DNA of 64,000 bases from Kallotenue papyrolyticum. GTDB lineage: Bacteria; Chloroflexota; Chloroflexia; Chloroflexales; Kallotenuaceae. Location: the NCBI RefSeq assembly GCF_000526415.1, contig NZ_JAGA01000002.1, positions 2,224,001 through 2,288,000 on the forward strand, read 5' to 3'. This document shows positions 6,757-17,145 of the stretch, piece after piece. Position 1 is the stretch's first letter. Every line of letters begins with the position of its first letter. Below the pieces are notes generated by a model. That model made no database searches. It was not told the DNA's origin and worked only from the letters and a program-made list of their open reading frames with translations. The translations under genes and the position numbers were made by a program.

Positions 6757-8316
6757 ATGGCGCGCTTACGCCCGTTCGTGCTGTGCGTCATCGATGGCTG
6801 GGGCGTCTCCGAGCGGCGCGAGGGCAACGCGATCGAGCTGGGACGGACGCCGAATATGCATGCCTGGCCGTCCAGCTATCCCTACACCACCTTGGCGGCC
6901 TCGTCGCTGGCGGTGGGGCTGCCTGAAGGTCAGATGGGCAACAGCGAAGTCGGGCATCTCAATATCGGCGCCGGCTTCGTGGTGTATCAGGATTCGGTGC
7001 GTATCTCCGAAGCGATCCGCGACGGATCCTTTTTTGGCAATCCCGCGCTGCTGGGCGCCTGCGAACACGTCAAGCGGCACGCCTCGCAGTTGCATCTGAT
7101 GGGGCTGATCGGTCCGGGTGGTGTGCACGCGCTCAGCGAGCACCTCTACGCGCTGCTGCGCCTGGCCAGGGAGCAGGACGTCCAGCGCGTCTTTGTGCAT
7201 GCCTTTCTGGATGGCCGCGACACGCCGCCGCAGAGCGCGATCCCTTATATGCAGGAGTTGCTGGCCAAGATCGAGGAGATCGGCGTGGGCCAGGTCGCCA
7301 GCGTCAGTGGCCGCTACTATGCCATGGATCGCGACAAGCGCTGGGAGCGCACGGCCAAAGCCTACCGCGCGCTGGTGTTCGGCGAGGGCGAGACCGCGCC
7401 CGATCCGATCACGGCGATCGAGCAGTCGTATGCGCGCCAGATCACGGATGAGTTCGTGCTGCCGACGGTGATCGTGCGCGATGGGCAGCCGCTCGCCACG
7501 GTGCGCGACAACGACGCGGTGATCTTCTTCAACTACCGCACCGACCGTCCGCGCCAGCTCACGCGCGCCTTTGTCATGCCCGACTTCGACGGCTTCGAGC
7601 GCGGGCCGCAACTCCAGAACCTCTACTTCGTGACCATGACCGAGTACGAAGCGGGGCTGCCGGTGCGTGTCGCCTTCGAGCAGCAGACCGTCAAGGAGCC
7701 GCTCGCCAAGGTGATCAGCGATGCGGGCTGGCGGCAGTTCCACACCGCCGAGACCGAGAAGTACGCGCACGTCACCTTTTTCATCAACGGCGGACGCGAA
7801 GAGCCGTTTCCCGGCGAGGAGCGCAAGCTGGTGCCGTCGCCCAAGGTGGCGACCTACGATCTTAAGCCGGAGATGAGCGCCTACGAGGTTACCGACGTGG
7901 TGCTCGAAGCGCTGGCCGCCGACCGCTACGATGTGATCATCATGAACTTCGCCAATCCCGACATGGTTGGGCATACCGGCGTGCTGGATGCGGCGATCAA
8001 GGCCTGTGAAGTGGTGGACGAGTGTCTGGGCCGCATCGCCGCGGCGGTGCTGGAGCGTGGTGGCGGCATGCTGATCACCTGCGACCACGGTAACGCCGAG
8101 CAGATGATCGATCCGGAAACGGGCGCGCCCCACACGGCGCATACAACCAATCCGGTGCCCTGCCTGCTGCTGATGCCGGATGACGCGCCACTGCGCCACG
8201 TGCGGCTGCGCGACGGTGGGAAGCTGGCGGATGTCGCGCCCACGATCCTGGAGATCCTGGGTCTGCCCAAGCCGCAAGCCATGACCGGCCGGTCGCTGAT
8301 CGTGCGGCAGGGATGA
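6757..8316 (+). CDS. gpmI: 2,3-bisphosphoglycerate-independent phosphoglycerate mutase
   Basis: This 519-residue enzyme interconverts 3- and 2-phosphoglycerate in glycolysis and gluconeogenesis. Family features include LCVIDGWG near the N-terminus with a metal-binding Asp, the phosphoserine motif GNSEVGHLNIGAG with catalytic S63, HAFLDGRDTPP, FFNYRTDRPRQL, and the C-terminal metal site MITCDHGNAEQM with HTAHTTNPVP. The length is that of the family. Two in-frame ATGs occur at 6751 and 6757. The second is chosen because it is seven bases from AAGGAGG, while the first is only one base away. Enolase, the next glycolytic step, is encoded 7.5 kb downstream. Confidence 0.95.
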   Translation: MARLRPFVLCVIDGWGVSERREGNAIELGRTPNMHAWPSSYPYTTLAASSLAVGLPEGQMGNSEVGHLNIGAGFVVYQDSVRISEAIRDGSFFGNPALLGACEHVKRHASQLHLMGLIGPGGVHALSEHLYALLRLAREQDVQRVFVHAFLDGRDTPPQSAIPYMQELLAKIEEIGVGQVASVSGRYYAMDRDKRWERTAKAYRALVFGEGETAPDPITAIEQSYARQITDEFVLPTVIVRDGQPLATVRDNDAVIFFNYRTDRPRQLTRAFVMPDFDGFERGPQLQNLYFVTMTEYEAGLPVRVAFEQQTVKEPLAKVISDAGWRQFHTAETEKYAHVTFFINGGREEPFPGEERKLVPSPKVATYDLKPEMSAYEVTDVVLEALAADRYDVIIMNFANPDMVGHTGVLDAAIKACEVVDECLGRIAAAVLERGGGMLITCDHGNAEQMIDPETGAPHTAHTTNPVPCLLLMPDDAPLRHVRLRDGGKLADVAPTILEILGLPKPQAMTGRSLIVRQG

Positions 8317-8325
8317 GTCACCGTC

Positions 8326-8365
8326 GCGCGGGGATGCAGCGCAGATACGCCATGCATCCCCGCGC
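8326..8365 (+). terminator. Hairpin terminator after gpmI
   Basis: GCGCGGGGATGCA (8326-8338) pairs perfectly with TGCATCCCCGCGC (8353-8365) around a 14-base loop. It begins ten bases after the gpmI stop. There is no T-run, as for most hairpins in this window. Confidence 0.6.
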
Positions 8366-8458
8366 CGCTGAGCGCGCCTGTCGCTCGGTTCGTACCAAGC
8401 GTGAATGCTAGTGCGTATCTGAAACCCTTGGTACACGACGCCGCTGCAGCGAGGCGAT

Positions 8459-9245
8459 GTGACGAAGGCTGCATGGGAGCGGTTACGACCGTTGCTGCCA
8501 CTGCGGCACCCCCGAACTGGGCGCCCCGCGCAAGAGCACCAGCGAATGCTGAAGGGGATCCTCTGGGTGCTTCGGACCGGCGCGCCGTAGCCTGATGTAC
8601 CGGAACGGTATGGCCCGGTCGGCACGGTCTCCAGCCGCTTCTATCGCTGACGGAAGGCGGGCGGGTGAGTCGGCGCTGGGCCCTGCTCCAAGAGCAGGCC
8701 GACGCGGCTGGACAGGTTGACTGGGAAAGGCACTATCTTGACGGCACCAGCGTCCGTGCGCATCAGCACGCCGCTGGGGCACAAAAGGGGACCCAGCTAC
8801 CGAAGGCTTAGGCCGGAGCAAGGCGGCTTCAGCCCCACGATCCATCTGCGGGCGGAAGGTGGCGGGAAACCCATGGTCTTTCGCGTCACGGCGGGCCACC
8901 GCCACGCAACGGCGAGGGTCGCAGAGATACCGGAGGGCGGCGGCGGGCGGCGCGTTGGCCGCGGGCGCCCGTAGCGATGCCCGCAGCGCGTCGTCGCCGA
9001 CAGGGGATGGAGCCGTCATCGCATTCGCCAGTACCTCCGTCAGCGCGGGATGCGCATGACGATCCCGCGAACGAAGAACGCGCGCCGAACGGGTCCGTTC
9101 AATCGCGCCAGCTAGCGTGAACGGACCCGGAGTGAGCGCTTGATCAAGTGCCTCAAGCAGTACCGTCGCGACGCGCGACGACAAGCGGGCCGTCAATGAT
9201 CGGGCCGCTTTCACCATCGTGGCAATTCGGCTTTGGCTCTCGTTT
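8459..9245 (+). pseudogene. Decayed IS5-family transposase
   Basis: Conceptual translation in shifting frames matches the IS5-type pattern in order. From GTG 8459 it reads VTKAAWERLRPLLP, then GILWVLRTGAP, then a TAG (8588), PDVPERYGPVGTVSSRFYR, and a TGA (8648). In other frames it continues with LDGTSVRAHQHAAGA near 8736, GGFSPTIHLRAEGGGKP near 8822, and finally IRQYLRQRGMRMTIP and LIKCLKQYRRDA. The gene has several stops and frameshifts and cannot make a working transposase. Terminal inverted repeats were not found with confidence. GC content resembles the host, so the insertion may be old. It lies directly after the gpmI terminator and next to a second transposase remnant. Confidence 0.78.
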
Positions 9246-9275
9246 GTGGATCCGCCCTAGAATACATCACGCCGA

Positions 9276-10075
9276 ATGAAATTCCAATTACCGACAGCAC
9301 TTACCACCAAACCACCCAGCATGCTTAGGCCGATGGTAGTTGGTATCCGTTCGCCATTGCCAAACCGTATATTTACCATGGCCTTGTTTAATGTGCTGGT
9401 GCAGTGGGACGGCTTGCAACCGGGCGAGAATGGCGTGATCCATCTCTCGATCGTCCAGTTCAGCCTGTGAACTAGCACCATTAGTTACTAACCATTGTTG
9501 CTCTTTTAAGTATTTGAAACATCTCGATATTGACATATATCGGTGATGTATGATCATTTGACAAAACGGCATCGGTCTTCCGAGCATGGTAGCGCTTACC
9601 ATCCTACACAGGAGGACCCTGATGCCAACCGGCGAAGCATTCACGGTGTATTTTGTCAGGTTGTTCAGACACGCAACTTGGTCGAAAAGGAAAGTTAAAT
9701 GGTCGTTGGATTGTTGGTACAACGTGGGCGGTATTGATCAATCAACGGGGTGAGATCGTCGATTGGTGCTGGTGTACGGCCAATGAACATGACAATGCCT
9801 TTCGTGAGTTGGCGCTTGTGTATAAAGATGCGACGATTGCATTCAGTGATCTTGGGTTTCGGGAGAGAGATTGCCCTGCAGAGAACATGCGTTACTGTCA
9901 GAAAGGTGAGTAGAATGACCGCTACGTAATTGAATGTATCCTGGACTGGATGGTAGAAAGGTTTCATGAGGAGTATCTCCATCATCGTTTTGATGGGTAT
10001 TTAGGGGTGTGACTAGGAGTATTAGCAGCTGCATTCAATATATTGTTCAAGATGAACGATATAAGTACACAATGA
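9276..10075 (+). pseudogene. Decayed DDE transposase of a second, AT-richer element
   Basis: An open piece at 9653-9910 reads LGRKGKLNGRWIVG, INQRGEIVDWCW, TANEHDNAFRELAL and AFSDLGFRERD, which resembles the catalytic part of IS4/IS982-like DDE transposases. The same frame continues past TAG 9911 (where a Trp codon is expected) as NDRYVIECILDWMVERFH, and past a TGA near 10007 (where an Arg codon is likely) as LGVLAAAFNILFKM until TGA 10073. A short 5' piece at 9276-9470 is in another frame. Base composition is much less GC-rich than the surroundings, suggesting an origin in another genome. The family assignment is tentative. Confidence 0.6.
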
Positions 10076-10207
10076 CATGGTTTGAACTCTGAGAAAGACT
10101 AGCAACAATAGTTGGGATACTGGCAAAGCGCGTAGTTGTCAACAAAAGATTAAAGGGATACGCCTGTGGCTGCGGTCGGCCTAGCAGCGCGATCGGCAGC
10201 GGCTAGG

Positions 10208-10639
10208 CTAGATGTAGTACATGGTCTGGCCTTCGCGCTCGCGTTTGCGCTGCGCCAGATCGTCGAGCGTGATGCTTTGGAGGTAGTCGGCGACGGTGCG
10301 GCGCAGGCCGCTCCATAGCTCGGCCAGGACGGCGGCCTCGTCGGCCTGGGGCGCGGGCGCGCTCTCCTGGACGTCGACGAGTGGCCCTTCCAGGGCTTCC
10401 AGCGCCTCCAGCACGGTGATCTCGCGCGGCGCGCGCGCCAGCAGGTGACCGCCCTGCGGCCCGCGCAGACTCTGCACCAGTCCGGCGCGCCGCAACTGGA
10501 TCAGCAGTTGATTGAGGTAGTTTTCGTCGATCGCCTGGCGCTCGGCGATGTCGCGGCTGCGGATCGGCCCTTGGCCATGGTGCAGCGCCAGATCGAACAG
10601 TGCCCGCAGGCCATAATCGCCTTTGCTGGAGATGCGCAT
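10208..10639 (-). CDS. Rrf2-family transcriptional regulator lacking cluster cysteines
   Basis: This 143-residue protein opens with MRISSKGDYGLRALFDLA, the typical Rrf2 winged-helix start, followed by a recognition helix region (DENYLNQLLIQLRRAGLV) and the wing GPQGGHLLARAP. IscR, NsrR and RsrR carry cysteines in the C-terminal half; this protein has none, so it cannot bind an iron-sulfur cluster by cysteines and is closer to CymR-like members in that respect. The C-terminus TMYYI is intact. It is divergent from the PBP gene and a 25-bp palindrome overlaps its probable -35, suggesting autoregulation. The regulon is unknown. Confidence 0.85.
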   Translation of the reverse strand: MRISSKGDYGLRALFDLALHHGQGPIRSRDIAERQAIDENYLNQLLIQLRRAGLVQSLRGPQGGHLLARAPREITVLEALEALEGPLVDVQESAPAPQADEAAVLAELWSGLRRTVADYLQSITLDDLAQRKREREGQTMYYI

Positions 10640-10655
10640 GGTGTCACCTATGCCG

Positions 10656-10680
10656 ATTCTTGTACGCCCTTGTCAAGAAT
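10656..10680. promoter_or_regulatory. Palindromic operator overlapping the Rrf2-gene promoter
   Basis: ATTCTTG (10656-10662) and CAAGAAT (10674-10680) are perfect reverse complements 11 bases apart, a size usual for Rrf2-family operators. The minus-strand TTGACA (10676-10671) lies inside it. A clear -10 was not found. This is probably the regulator's own operator. Confidence 0.5.
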
Positions 10681-10764
10681 GGCTCCATGCTACCACGGCT
10701 AGCGCCGGGATCGCAACCGGAGCGCAGCTCCGCTGGCGGCGTGCGCGGCGCGCGACGGCTCAGG

Positions 10765-10770
10765 TATAAT
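10765..10770 (+). promoter_or_regulatory. -10 element of the PBP gene
   Basis: A perfect TATAAT lies 28 bases before the PBP start ATG at 10798, with GGAAGGA between as ribosome site. No convincing -35 is visible. Confidence 0.4.
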
Positions 10771-10797
10771 GCCGGCGATGGAAGGACAGATGCAGCC

Positions 10798-12603
10798 ATG
10801 CGCACTCTTTTGCGATTGATCGGCCTCGTGGGCGGGATTGGCCTGCTAGTCTATGGCCTGCTGCCCAGCGATCTCTGGCCCTATCCGCAGCCGCGCTTCG
10901 AAGGTGGGCGCTGGATGGCCCTGCTGTGGGCCGGTGTGCTGTTGCTGGGCCTGGGCATCTGGGCCGCGCTGCCGGCGGTGCGCAGCCCCAGCACGCGCGT
11001 CAACGTGCGGCCCGGCCTCCTGAACCTGTCGCTGGCCTTTTCGCTGCTGTTCGTGGCGCTGACGATCCAGTTGCTGCGCAACGAATTCATCTATGCCGCC
11101 AGCATCTACAACCGCACCGAACCCAATCCGCAGACCGGCACGGTGATCAGCAACAGCCGTCCGCTGATCCGCTCGCTGCGCACGCAACGCGGCGCGATCG
11201 TCGATCGCAACAACGTGATGCTGGCCGGCAGTCGGGTAGCTGCCAACGGCATCGCCCAGCGCATCTACCCCATCGCGCAGCAGGCCGACATCCGCGCCTT
11301 CTCCAACCTGTTGGGCTACGCCTCGGCGACCTATGGCCTGTCGGGGCTGGAGGCGCAGTGGAACGGCTACCTGTCGGGCGAGCAGGGCCAAGCCCTGCGC
11401 TCGCTGGCCGACGATATCTACAACCGTCCGCATGTCGGCGGCAACATGCAGCTCACGATCGACGCTCAGTTGCAGCATCGCGTCTGGCAGCTCCTCAACC
11501 AGCACGCCGAGGGCCGTCCCGGCTCGGTGATCGTTATGGATCCACGCAGCGGCGCGGTGCTGGCGATGACCAGCACGCCCGGATTCGATCCGCAGAGCCT
11601 GGCGCTCAACCCCGACAACAGCGACGCAGCCGAACAGCAGCGCATTACGCAGGCCTGGGAGCAGATCAACGCCGACGAAAACCGTCCACTGATCAACCGT
11701 CCGCTTCAGGCGCAGTACGTGCCCGGCTCGACCTTCAAAACGCTGACGGCGATCGGCGCGCTGGAGCATCCCGAGGTGCAGCGCCAGCCGCAGCCGATCG
11801 ACTGTCCCAACGAGTACCGTCCCGATCCCAACGCGCCGCCGGTAGTCAACGCGGTCGGGCCGCCCAACCATCCCGACCAGCCGCCGCTCGAAGCGATCAT
11901 CCGCGAGCAGGCGGGCACGGTCGATCTCAGCAGCGTGTATGCCTTTTCGTGTAATACGGCCTTTGCGCAACTAGGCGTGCGGCTGGGCCAGGAGCGCTTC
12001 ATCGAGCTGGCCGAGCGCTTCCATATCTTTCTGCCGCAGCACGCGCCGGCGCGCAGCCCGGACTTCACCGATCTGCCGACCGCGCCCAGCCTGCTGAGCG
12101 TCGATCCCGAGTTTCTGAGCCGTGATCTGGCACTGGCCGATACCGCCTTCGGCCAGGGGCAGTTGCTGATCACGCCGCTGCAGATGGCGCTGCTGGGCGC
12201 GACGATCGCCAACGACGGCGTGATGCCGCAGCCCTACCTGGTCGAGGCGATCACCGATCCCCACGATCCGGCGGTGGTGCTCTACCAGCATCGCCAGCCG
12301 TTCAATCTGCTCAACCAGCGGCGGTTGATCAGCGCCCAGGTCGCGGCGACGATGCGCCAGATGATGCGTGCCGGCGTGACGATCGGCTTCGGCAAGGCAG
12401 CTAACGTCAACAACAGTGGCGGTAAGTCGGGCTCGGGCGAAGCCGGCAACGGCATCGTCCACGCCGCCTTTCTGGCGATCGCGCCGGTGGATGAGCCGCG
12501 CTACGTTGTGTACGTACAGGTCGAGAACGGGCGCGATGGCGCCGGCCTGGGGGCGCGCCTGGCCGGGGACGTGCTGCGCGCCGCCTTCGAGATTCTGGGA
12601 TAG
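10798..12603 (+). CDS. Class B penicillin-binding protein (FtsI/PbpA-like transpeptidase)
   Basis: This 601-residue protein has two or three hydrophobic segments at the N-terminus (residues 4-22, 38-57 and 70-90), then a PBP dimer-like region with RGAIVDRNN, and a transpeptidase domain. Active-site motifs are S311-TFK (PGSTFKT), S384-CN (AFSCNTAFAQLG) and K543-SGS (GGKSGSGEAG), the last in place of the usual KTGT. Length and motif order fit monofunctional cell-wall transpeptidases used in elongation or division. The start at 10798 is chosen over upstream in-frame starts because it follows TATAAT and a purine-rich ribosome site and begins with the membrane anchor. It is followed 10 bases later by a peptidase gene. 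Confidence 0.88.
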   Translation: MRTLLRLIGLVGGIGLLVYGLLPSDLWPYPQPRFEGGRWMALLWAGVLLLGLGIWAALPAVRSPSTRVNVRPGLLNLSLAFSLLFVALTIQLLRNEFIYAASIYNRTEPNPQTGTVISNSRPLIRSLRTQRGAIVDRNNVMLAGSRVAANGIAQRIYPIAQQADIRAFSNLLGYASATYGLSGLEAQWNGYLSGEQGQALRSLADDIYNRPHVGGNMQLTIDAQLQHRVWQLLNQHAEGRPGSVIVMDPRSGAVLAMTSTPGFDPQSLALNPDNSDAAEQQRITQAWEQINADENRPLINRPLQAQYVPGSTFKTLTAIGALEHPEVQRQPQPIDCPNEYRPDPNAPPVVNAVGPPNHPDQPPLEAIIREQAGTVDLSSVYAFSCNTAFAQLGVRLGQERFIELAERFHIFLPQHAPARSPDFTDLPTAPSLLSVDPEFLSRDLALADTAFGQGQLLITPLQMALLGATIANDGVMPQPYLVEAITDPHDPAVVLYQHRQPFNLLNQRRLISAQVAATMRQMMRAGVTIGFGKAANVNNSGGKSGSGEAGNGIVHAAFLAIAPVDEPRYVVYVQVENGRDGAGLGARLAGDVLRAAFEILG

Positions 12604-12613
12604 GAACCCACGC

Positions 12614-13711
12614 ATGATCAACCGACAACGACTGATCGACACCTTCACCACGCTGGTGCGCATCGATAATCCGTCGGGGCAGGAGCAGCAGATGGCCGCG
12701 GCGGTCTGTGCGCTGCTGCGCGAGCTGGGGCTGACACCGGAGCAGGACGCCAAAGGCAACGTGATCGCGCGTGTGCCGGGCGCAGGCGAGCCGCTGCTGC
12801 TCAACGCGCATCTGGACAGCGTCGCGCCGGCGGTGGGCAAGCAGGCGGTGATCGACAACGGCGTGATCCGCAGCGCGGGCGACACCGTACTGGGCGCGGA
12901 CGATCTGGCCGGCGTGGCCGCGATTATCGAAGCGCTGCGCTCACTGCGCGAAACGGGCGCGCACCATCGTGCCGCCGAGGTCGTGTTTACGGTCGAGGAG
13001 GAGAGTGGCCTCACCGGCGCGCGGCAGCTCGATGTGAGTCGTTTGCGGGCGCGCCAGGGCGTAGCCCTCGATCTGAACGGGCCGGTGGGCGGGATCTGCA
13101 TCGCCGCGCCGGCGCAGGCCGGCATCACGGTCACCTTCATCGGCAGGGCGGCGCATGCCGGCGTCGCGCCGGAGGAGGGCATCAGCGCGATTGTAGTGGC
13201 GGCGGAGGCGATCAGCCACATGCCGCTGGGGCGCATCGACCATGAGACAACGGCCAACATCGGCACGATCCAGGGCGGTGCGGCGCGCAACATTGTGCCG
13301 GAGCGCGTCACGCTGGTGGGCGAGGCGCGCAGCCGCGATGAGGCCAAGCTGCAGCGTCAGATTGCTGCCATGCGCCAGGCCTGCGAGGAGGCCGCCGCGC
13401 GGCACGGCGCGCAGGTCGAGTTCGTCGCCAAACAGAGCTACGGTCCGCAGCGCATCGCGCCCGACGCGCCGATCGTCCAGCTCTGTCAGGCGGCGGTGCG
13501 GCGCATCGGCCTGGAGCCGCGCCTGGTGGAGACCGGTGGCGGCTCGGATGTCAATATTCTCAACATGCGCGGCATTGAGGCGGTCAATCTAAGCATCGCC
13601 TACGAGGCGATCCATTCGACCAACGAACGCATCGCGATCGACGATCTGGAGCGCGCCGCGCAGTTGGTGCGTGCGCTGCTGGAAGTGGGCGTTGCCGAGC
13701 ACAGCGCATGA
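12614..13711 (+). CDS. M20-family metallopeptidase (PepT-like)
   Basis: This 365-residue protein shows the di-zinc aminopeptidase pattern. NAHLDSVAP supplies the first His and Asp, GADDLAGVAAI the bridging Asp, FTVEEESGLTGA the catalytic and ligand glutamates, and ETGGGSDVNIL a later ligand region. A dimerisation lid follows GRAAHAGVAPEEG. The PepT/M20B-like order and the VEEESGLTGA block suggest a tripeptidase or related exopeptidase acting in the cytoplasm; no signal peptide is visible. The ATG at 12614 follows the PBP stop by 10 bases, so the two are probably co-transcribed. The exact substrate is not determinable. Confidence 0.85.
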   Translation: MINRQRLIDTFTTLVRIDNPSGQEQQMAAAVCALLRELGLTPEQDAKGNVIARVPGAGEPLLLNAHLDSVAPAVGKQAVIDNGVIRSAGDTVLGADDLAGVAAIIEALRSLRETGAHHRAAEVVFTVEEESGLTGARQLDVSRLRARQGVALDLNGPVGGICIAAPAQAGITVTFIGRAAHAGVAPEEGISAIVVAAEAISHMPLGRIDHETTANIGTIQGGAARNIVPERVTLVGEARSRDEAKLQRQIAAMRQACEEAAARHGAQVEFVAKQSYGPQRIAPDAPIVQLCQAAVRRIGLEPRLVETGGGSDVNILNMRGIEAVNLSIAYEAIHSTNERIAIDDLERAAQLVRALLEVGVAEHSA

Positions 13712-13727
13712 GGGCCAGGCCATGCGA

Positions 13728-14297
13728 CTAGTGGCGCAGCACGCGGCGCCAGGCGCGCCAGGCGCCGACGATCAGCAGCAGCAGCGCCACAAACAGGGCG
13801 AAGGCGATCAGCGGCGCCAGGAACGCCAGCAGGCTGAGTACCAGCGCGGTGATATCCTCGAGCAACGACACGACGGGATTGCCCAGGCCGGCGGTGGTGG
13901 CGGTTGCCGCGGGGCGGATGGTGGCGCGCGCGGCGTGGAAGCCGCCGGCCAGCACCACGCCCAGCGCCAGGGCCAGCACCGGATGCAGCGCGCTGACCGC
14001 GCCGCTCTGGCTGGCAAAGGCGATCGCGCCGGCAACAGGATGCACGACGCCGCCAATGATGTGCAGGACGTGATCGACGACCGGCACTTTGTCGCCGATG
14101 AAGTCGATCAGCGCCAGCGCGCCGAGAATCACGAGCGCCGGCGTGCTGCCCAGCACGCTGTAGGGCTCGCTCAGCGTCAGATAGCCCAGGCGCTGGAGCG
14201 CGCCGATCGTCAGCAGCGGAATGTAGGCGTTGAGGCCCGCCGCGCTCGACAGGCCGAACGCGGCGAACAACGATGAAAGGGCGGAGAGTGTCTCCAT
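13728..14297 (-). CDS. DUF4126-type membrane protein
   Basis: This 189-residue integral membrane protein begins METLSALSSLFAAFGLSSAAGLNAY, a pattern I associate with DUF4126. It has about five hydrophobic segments and conserved-looking DFIGDKVPVVDHV and HIIGGVVHPVAGA loops. The function of the family is not known to me. The ATG at 14297 is chosen because the longer upstream frame is low-complexity Ala/Pro/Arg and precedes the family pattern. It converges on the M20 peptidase with a 16-base gap, and its start overlaps the start of the divergent S41 protease gene by 25 bases. Confidence 0.72.
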   Translation of the reverse strand: METLSALSSLFAAFGLSSAAGLNAYIPLLTIGALQRLGYLTLSEPYSVLGSTPALVILGALALIDFIGDKVPVVDHVLHIIGGVVHPVAGAIAFASQSGAVSALHPVLALALGVVLAGGFHAARATIRPAATATTAGLGNPVVSLLEDITALVLSLLAFLAPLIAFALFVALLLLIVGAWRAWRRVLRH

Positions 14298-15793
14298 CGA
14301 GCTGCTCCTTGCGTCTGGGAAGCGCCTTGCAAACGGCACGCCATGGCTGGCGGCACGCGCTGCGCTGGAGTGCGCTGGCCTTGCTGGTGAGCGGCTGCAC
14401 CGCACCGCCGCCGGTGCCGGTCGCGCCGCAGGCGGTGCGTGCCGAGGCGACCGCGCTGCCGCCAACGGTGACGCGCGCGCCGCTCACGCCCACGCCGCTG
14501 CCGCTGCCGACAGCCACGCCGGCCCCGACCTCGGCGCCGCGCACCCCGCCCCCCGCGCCCACTGCCACCGCAACGCCGCTGCCGCCGCCCACCGCGGTGA
14601 CGGTGCTGCCCACGCCTACGCTGCCGGCGCTGGACGAGGCGCAACGTGCTGCCATCTTTGATCGCGTCTGGGAGCTGATAGCCGCGCACTACCTCTACCC
14701 CGACTTCGGCGGCGTGGATTGGGTCGCGGTGGGGCAGCGCTACCGTGCCGCAGCGCTCCAGGCGCCGACGACGGCAGCGTTCTATGCGCAGATCAAGGCT
14801 ATGCTCGGCGAGCTGGGCGATCAGCACTCGCGCTTCGAGCAGCCGCAGGAGGTGGCTTGGCAGGAAGCGCTGGCCAATGGTGCCGTCGCCTATGTTGGCA
14901 TCGGCATCGAGCAGGTGCCGGTTGACGAGGGGCTGCTGGTGACGTTGGTGCTGCCCGACGGGCCGGCGGCCAGTGCCGGCGTGCGACCACGCGATCTGAT
15001 CGTAGCGGTGGATGGCCGGCCGGCGCGCGCGCACGAAGCTGCCATCGCCGGGCCGGAAGGGACGCAGGTCCGCCTGACGCTGCGCGATCCCGAGGGTAGG
15101 CAGCGCGAGGTGCTGGTCGAGCGCCGGGCGGTGGCCTTTCGCTACCGACCCGAGGCGCGCCTCCTGCCGCGCACGCGCTTCGGCTATGTGCGCATCCCTT
15201 CGTTCTGGGCCGAGGATATGGACGAGCAGACCGTGGCGGCGCTGCGCGACCTGTTGCGCGCCAGCGATGGCCGGTTGCGCGGTCTGATCCTCGATCTGCG
15301 CGGCAATGGCGGCGGCTGGCGCAGCGTGGTGCAGGGCCTGCTGAGCCAGTTCGTGGCCGGCAACGTGGGCCAGTTCTACACGCAGCGCGACGCCTATTCC
15401 TTCACCGTCGAGCCGGGCGAGCTCTACGTCGAGCTGCGCGCGCTGCCGCTCGTGGTGCTGGTCGATCGCGATACCGAAAGCTATGCCGAGATCTTCGCCG
15501 CGGTGCTGCAGGCCAGCGGTCGCGCGCGGGTGATCGGCATCAATACCGCCGGCAACACCGAAACGATCTTCGCCTACGATCTGGACGACGGATCGCGCGT
15601 GTGGATCGCCCAGGAGGGCTTTCGCCTGCCGGACGGTACCAATCTGGAGGGCCGTGGTGTGATTCCGGATCGCTCGATCGTGGTAGACTGGGCACGTTTC
15701 AGTGAGGCGCGCGATCCGCATCTGCTGGCCGCAATCCAGGCCTTGCGCTTCTGGCCGGCGGCAGAGCCGCAGGGCGCGGGCGATGCGCCCTAA
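14273..15793 (+). CDS. S41-family (C-terminal-processing-like) protease, lipoprotein
   Basis: This 506-residue protein has a lipobox (ALLVSGC near residue 42), a Pro/Thr/Ala-rich linker, an N-terminal helical domain, a PDZ domain (about residues 205-285, DGPAASAGVRPRDLIVAVDG) and the S41 core. The nucleophile is S403 in DTESYAEIF. The general-base lysine, normally 25 residues later, is N428 (NTAGNTET), so catalysis is either altered or lost. Thr/Gly residues around it are kept. The start is uncertain: ATG 14273 has little ribosome site, and GTG 14288 or TTG 14309 would give a more usual signal peptide. It is followed by eno after 36 bases. Confidence 0.8.
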   Translation: MKGRRVSPSSCSLRLGSALQTARHGWRHALRWSALALLVSGCTAPPPVPVAPQAVRAEATALPPTVTRAPLTPTPLPLPTATPAPTSAPRTPPPAPTATATPLPPPTAVTVLPTPTLPALDEAQRAAIFDRVWELIAAHYLYPDFGGVDWVAVGQRYRAAALQAPTTAAFYAQIKAMLGELGDQHSRFEQPQEVAWQEALANGAVAYVGIGIEQVPVDEGLLVTLVLPDGPAASAGVRPRDLIVAVDGRPARAHEAAIAGPEGTQVRLTLRDPEGRQREVLVERRAVAFRYRPEARLLPRTRFGYVRIPSFWAEDMDEQTVAALRDLLRASDGRLRGLILDLRGNGGGWRSVVQGLLSQFVAGNVGQFYTQRDAYSFTVEPGELYVELRALPLVVLVDRDTESYAEIFAAVLQASGRARVIGINTAGNTETIFAYDLDDGSRVWIAQEGFRLPDGTNLEGRGVIPDRSIVVDWARFSEARDPHLLAAIQALRFWPAAEPQGAGDAP

Positions 15794-17119
<1,326 letters not shown>

Positions 17120-17145
17120 GGCGCGGTGCGGATCAGCGACGGATC

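Noticed and set aside
8380-8440. Possible attachment site or IS end (GTACCAAG ... CTTGGTAC inverted repeat at 8392-8434)
   Set aside because: No matching end was found on the right side of the IS5 remnant, so it could not be tied to an element.
9288-9722. Minus-strand 144-codon frame opposite the second transposase remnant
   Set aside because: The plus strand shows transposase motifs across stops; the minus product matched nothing and has no ribosome site.
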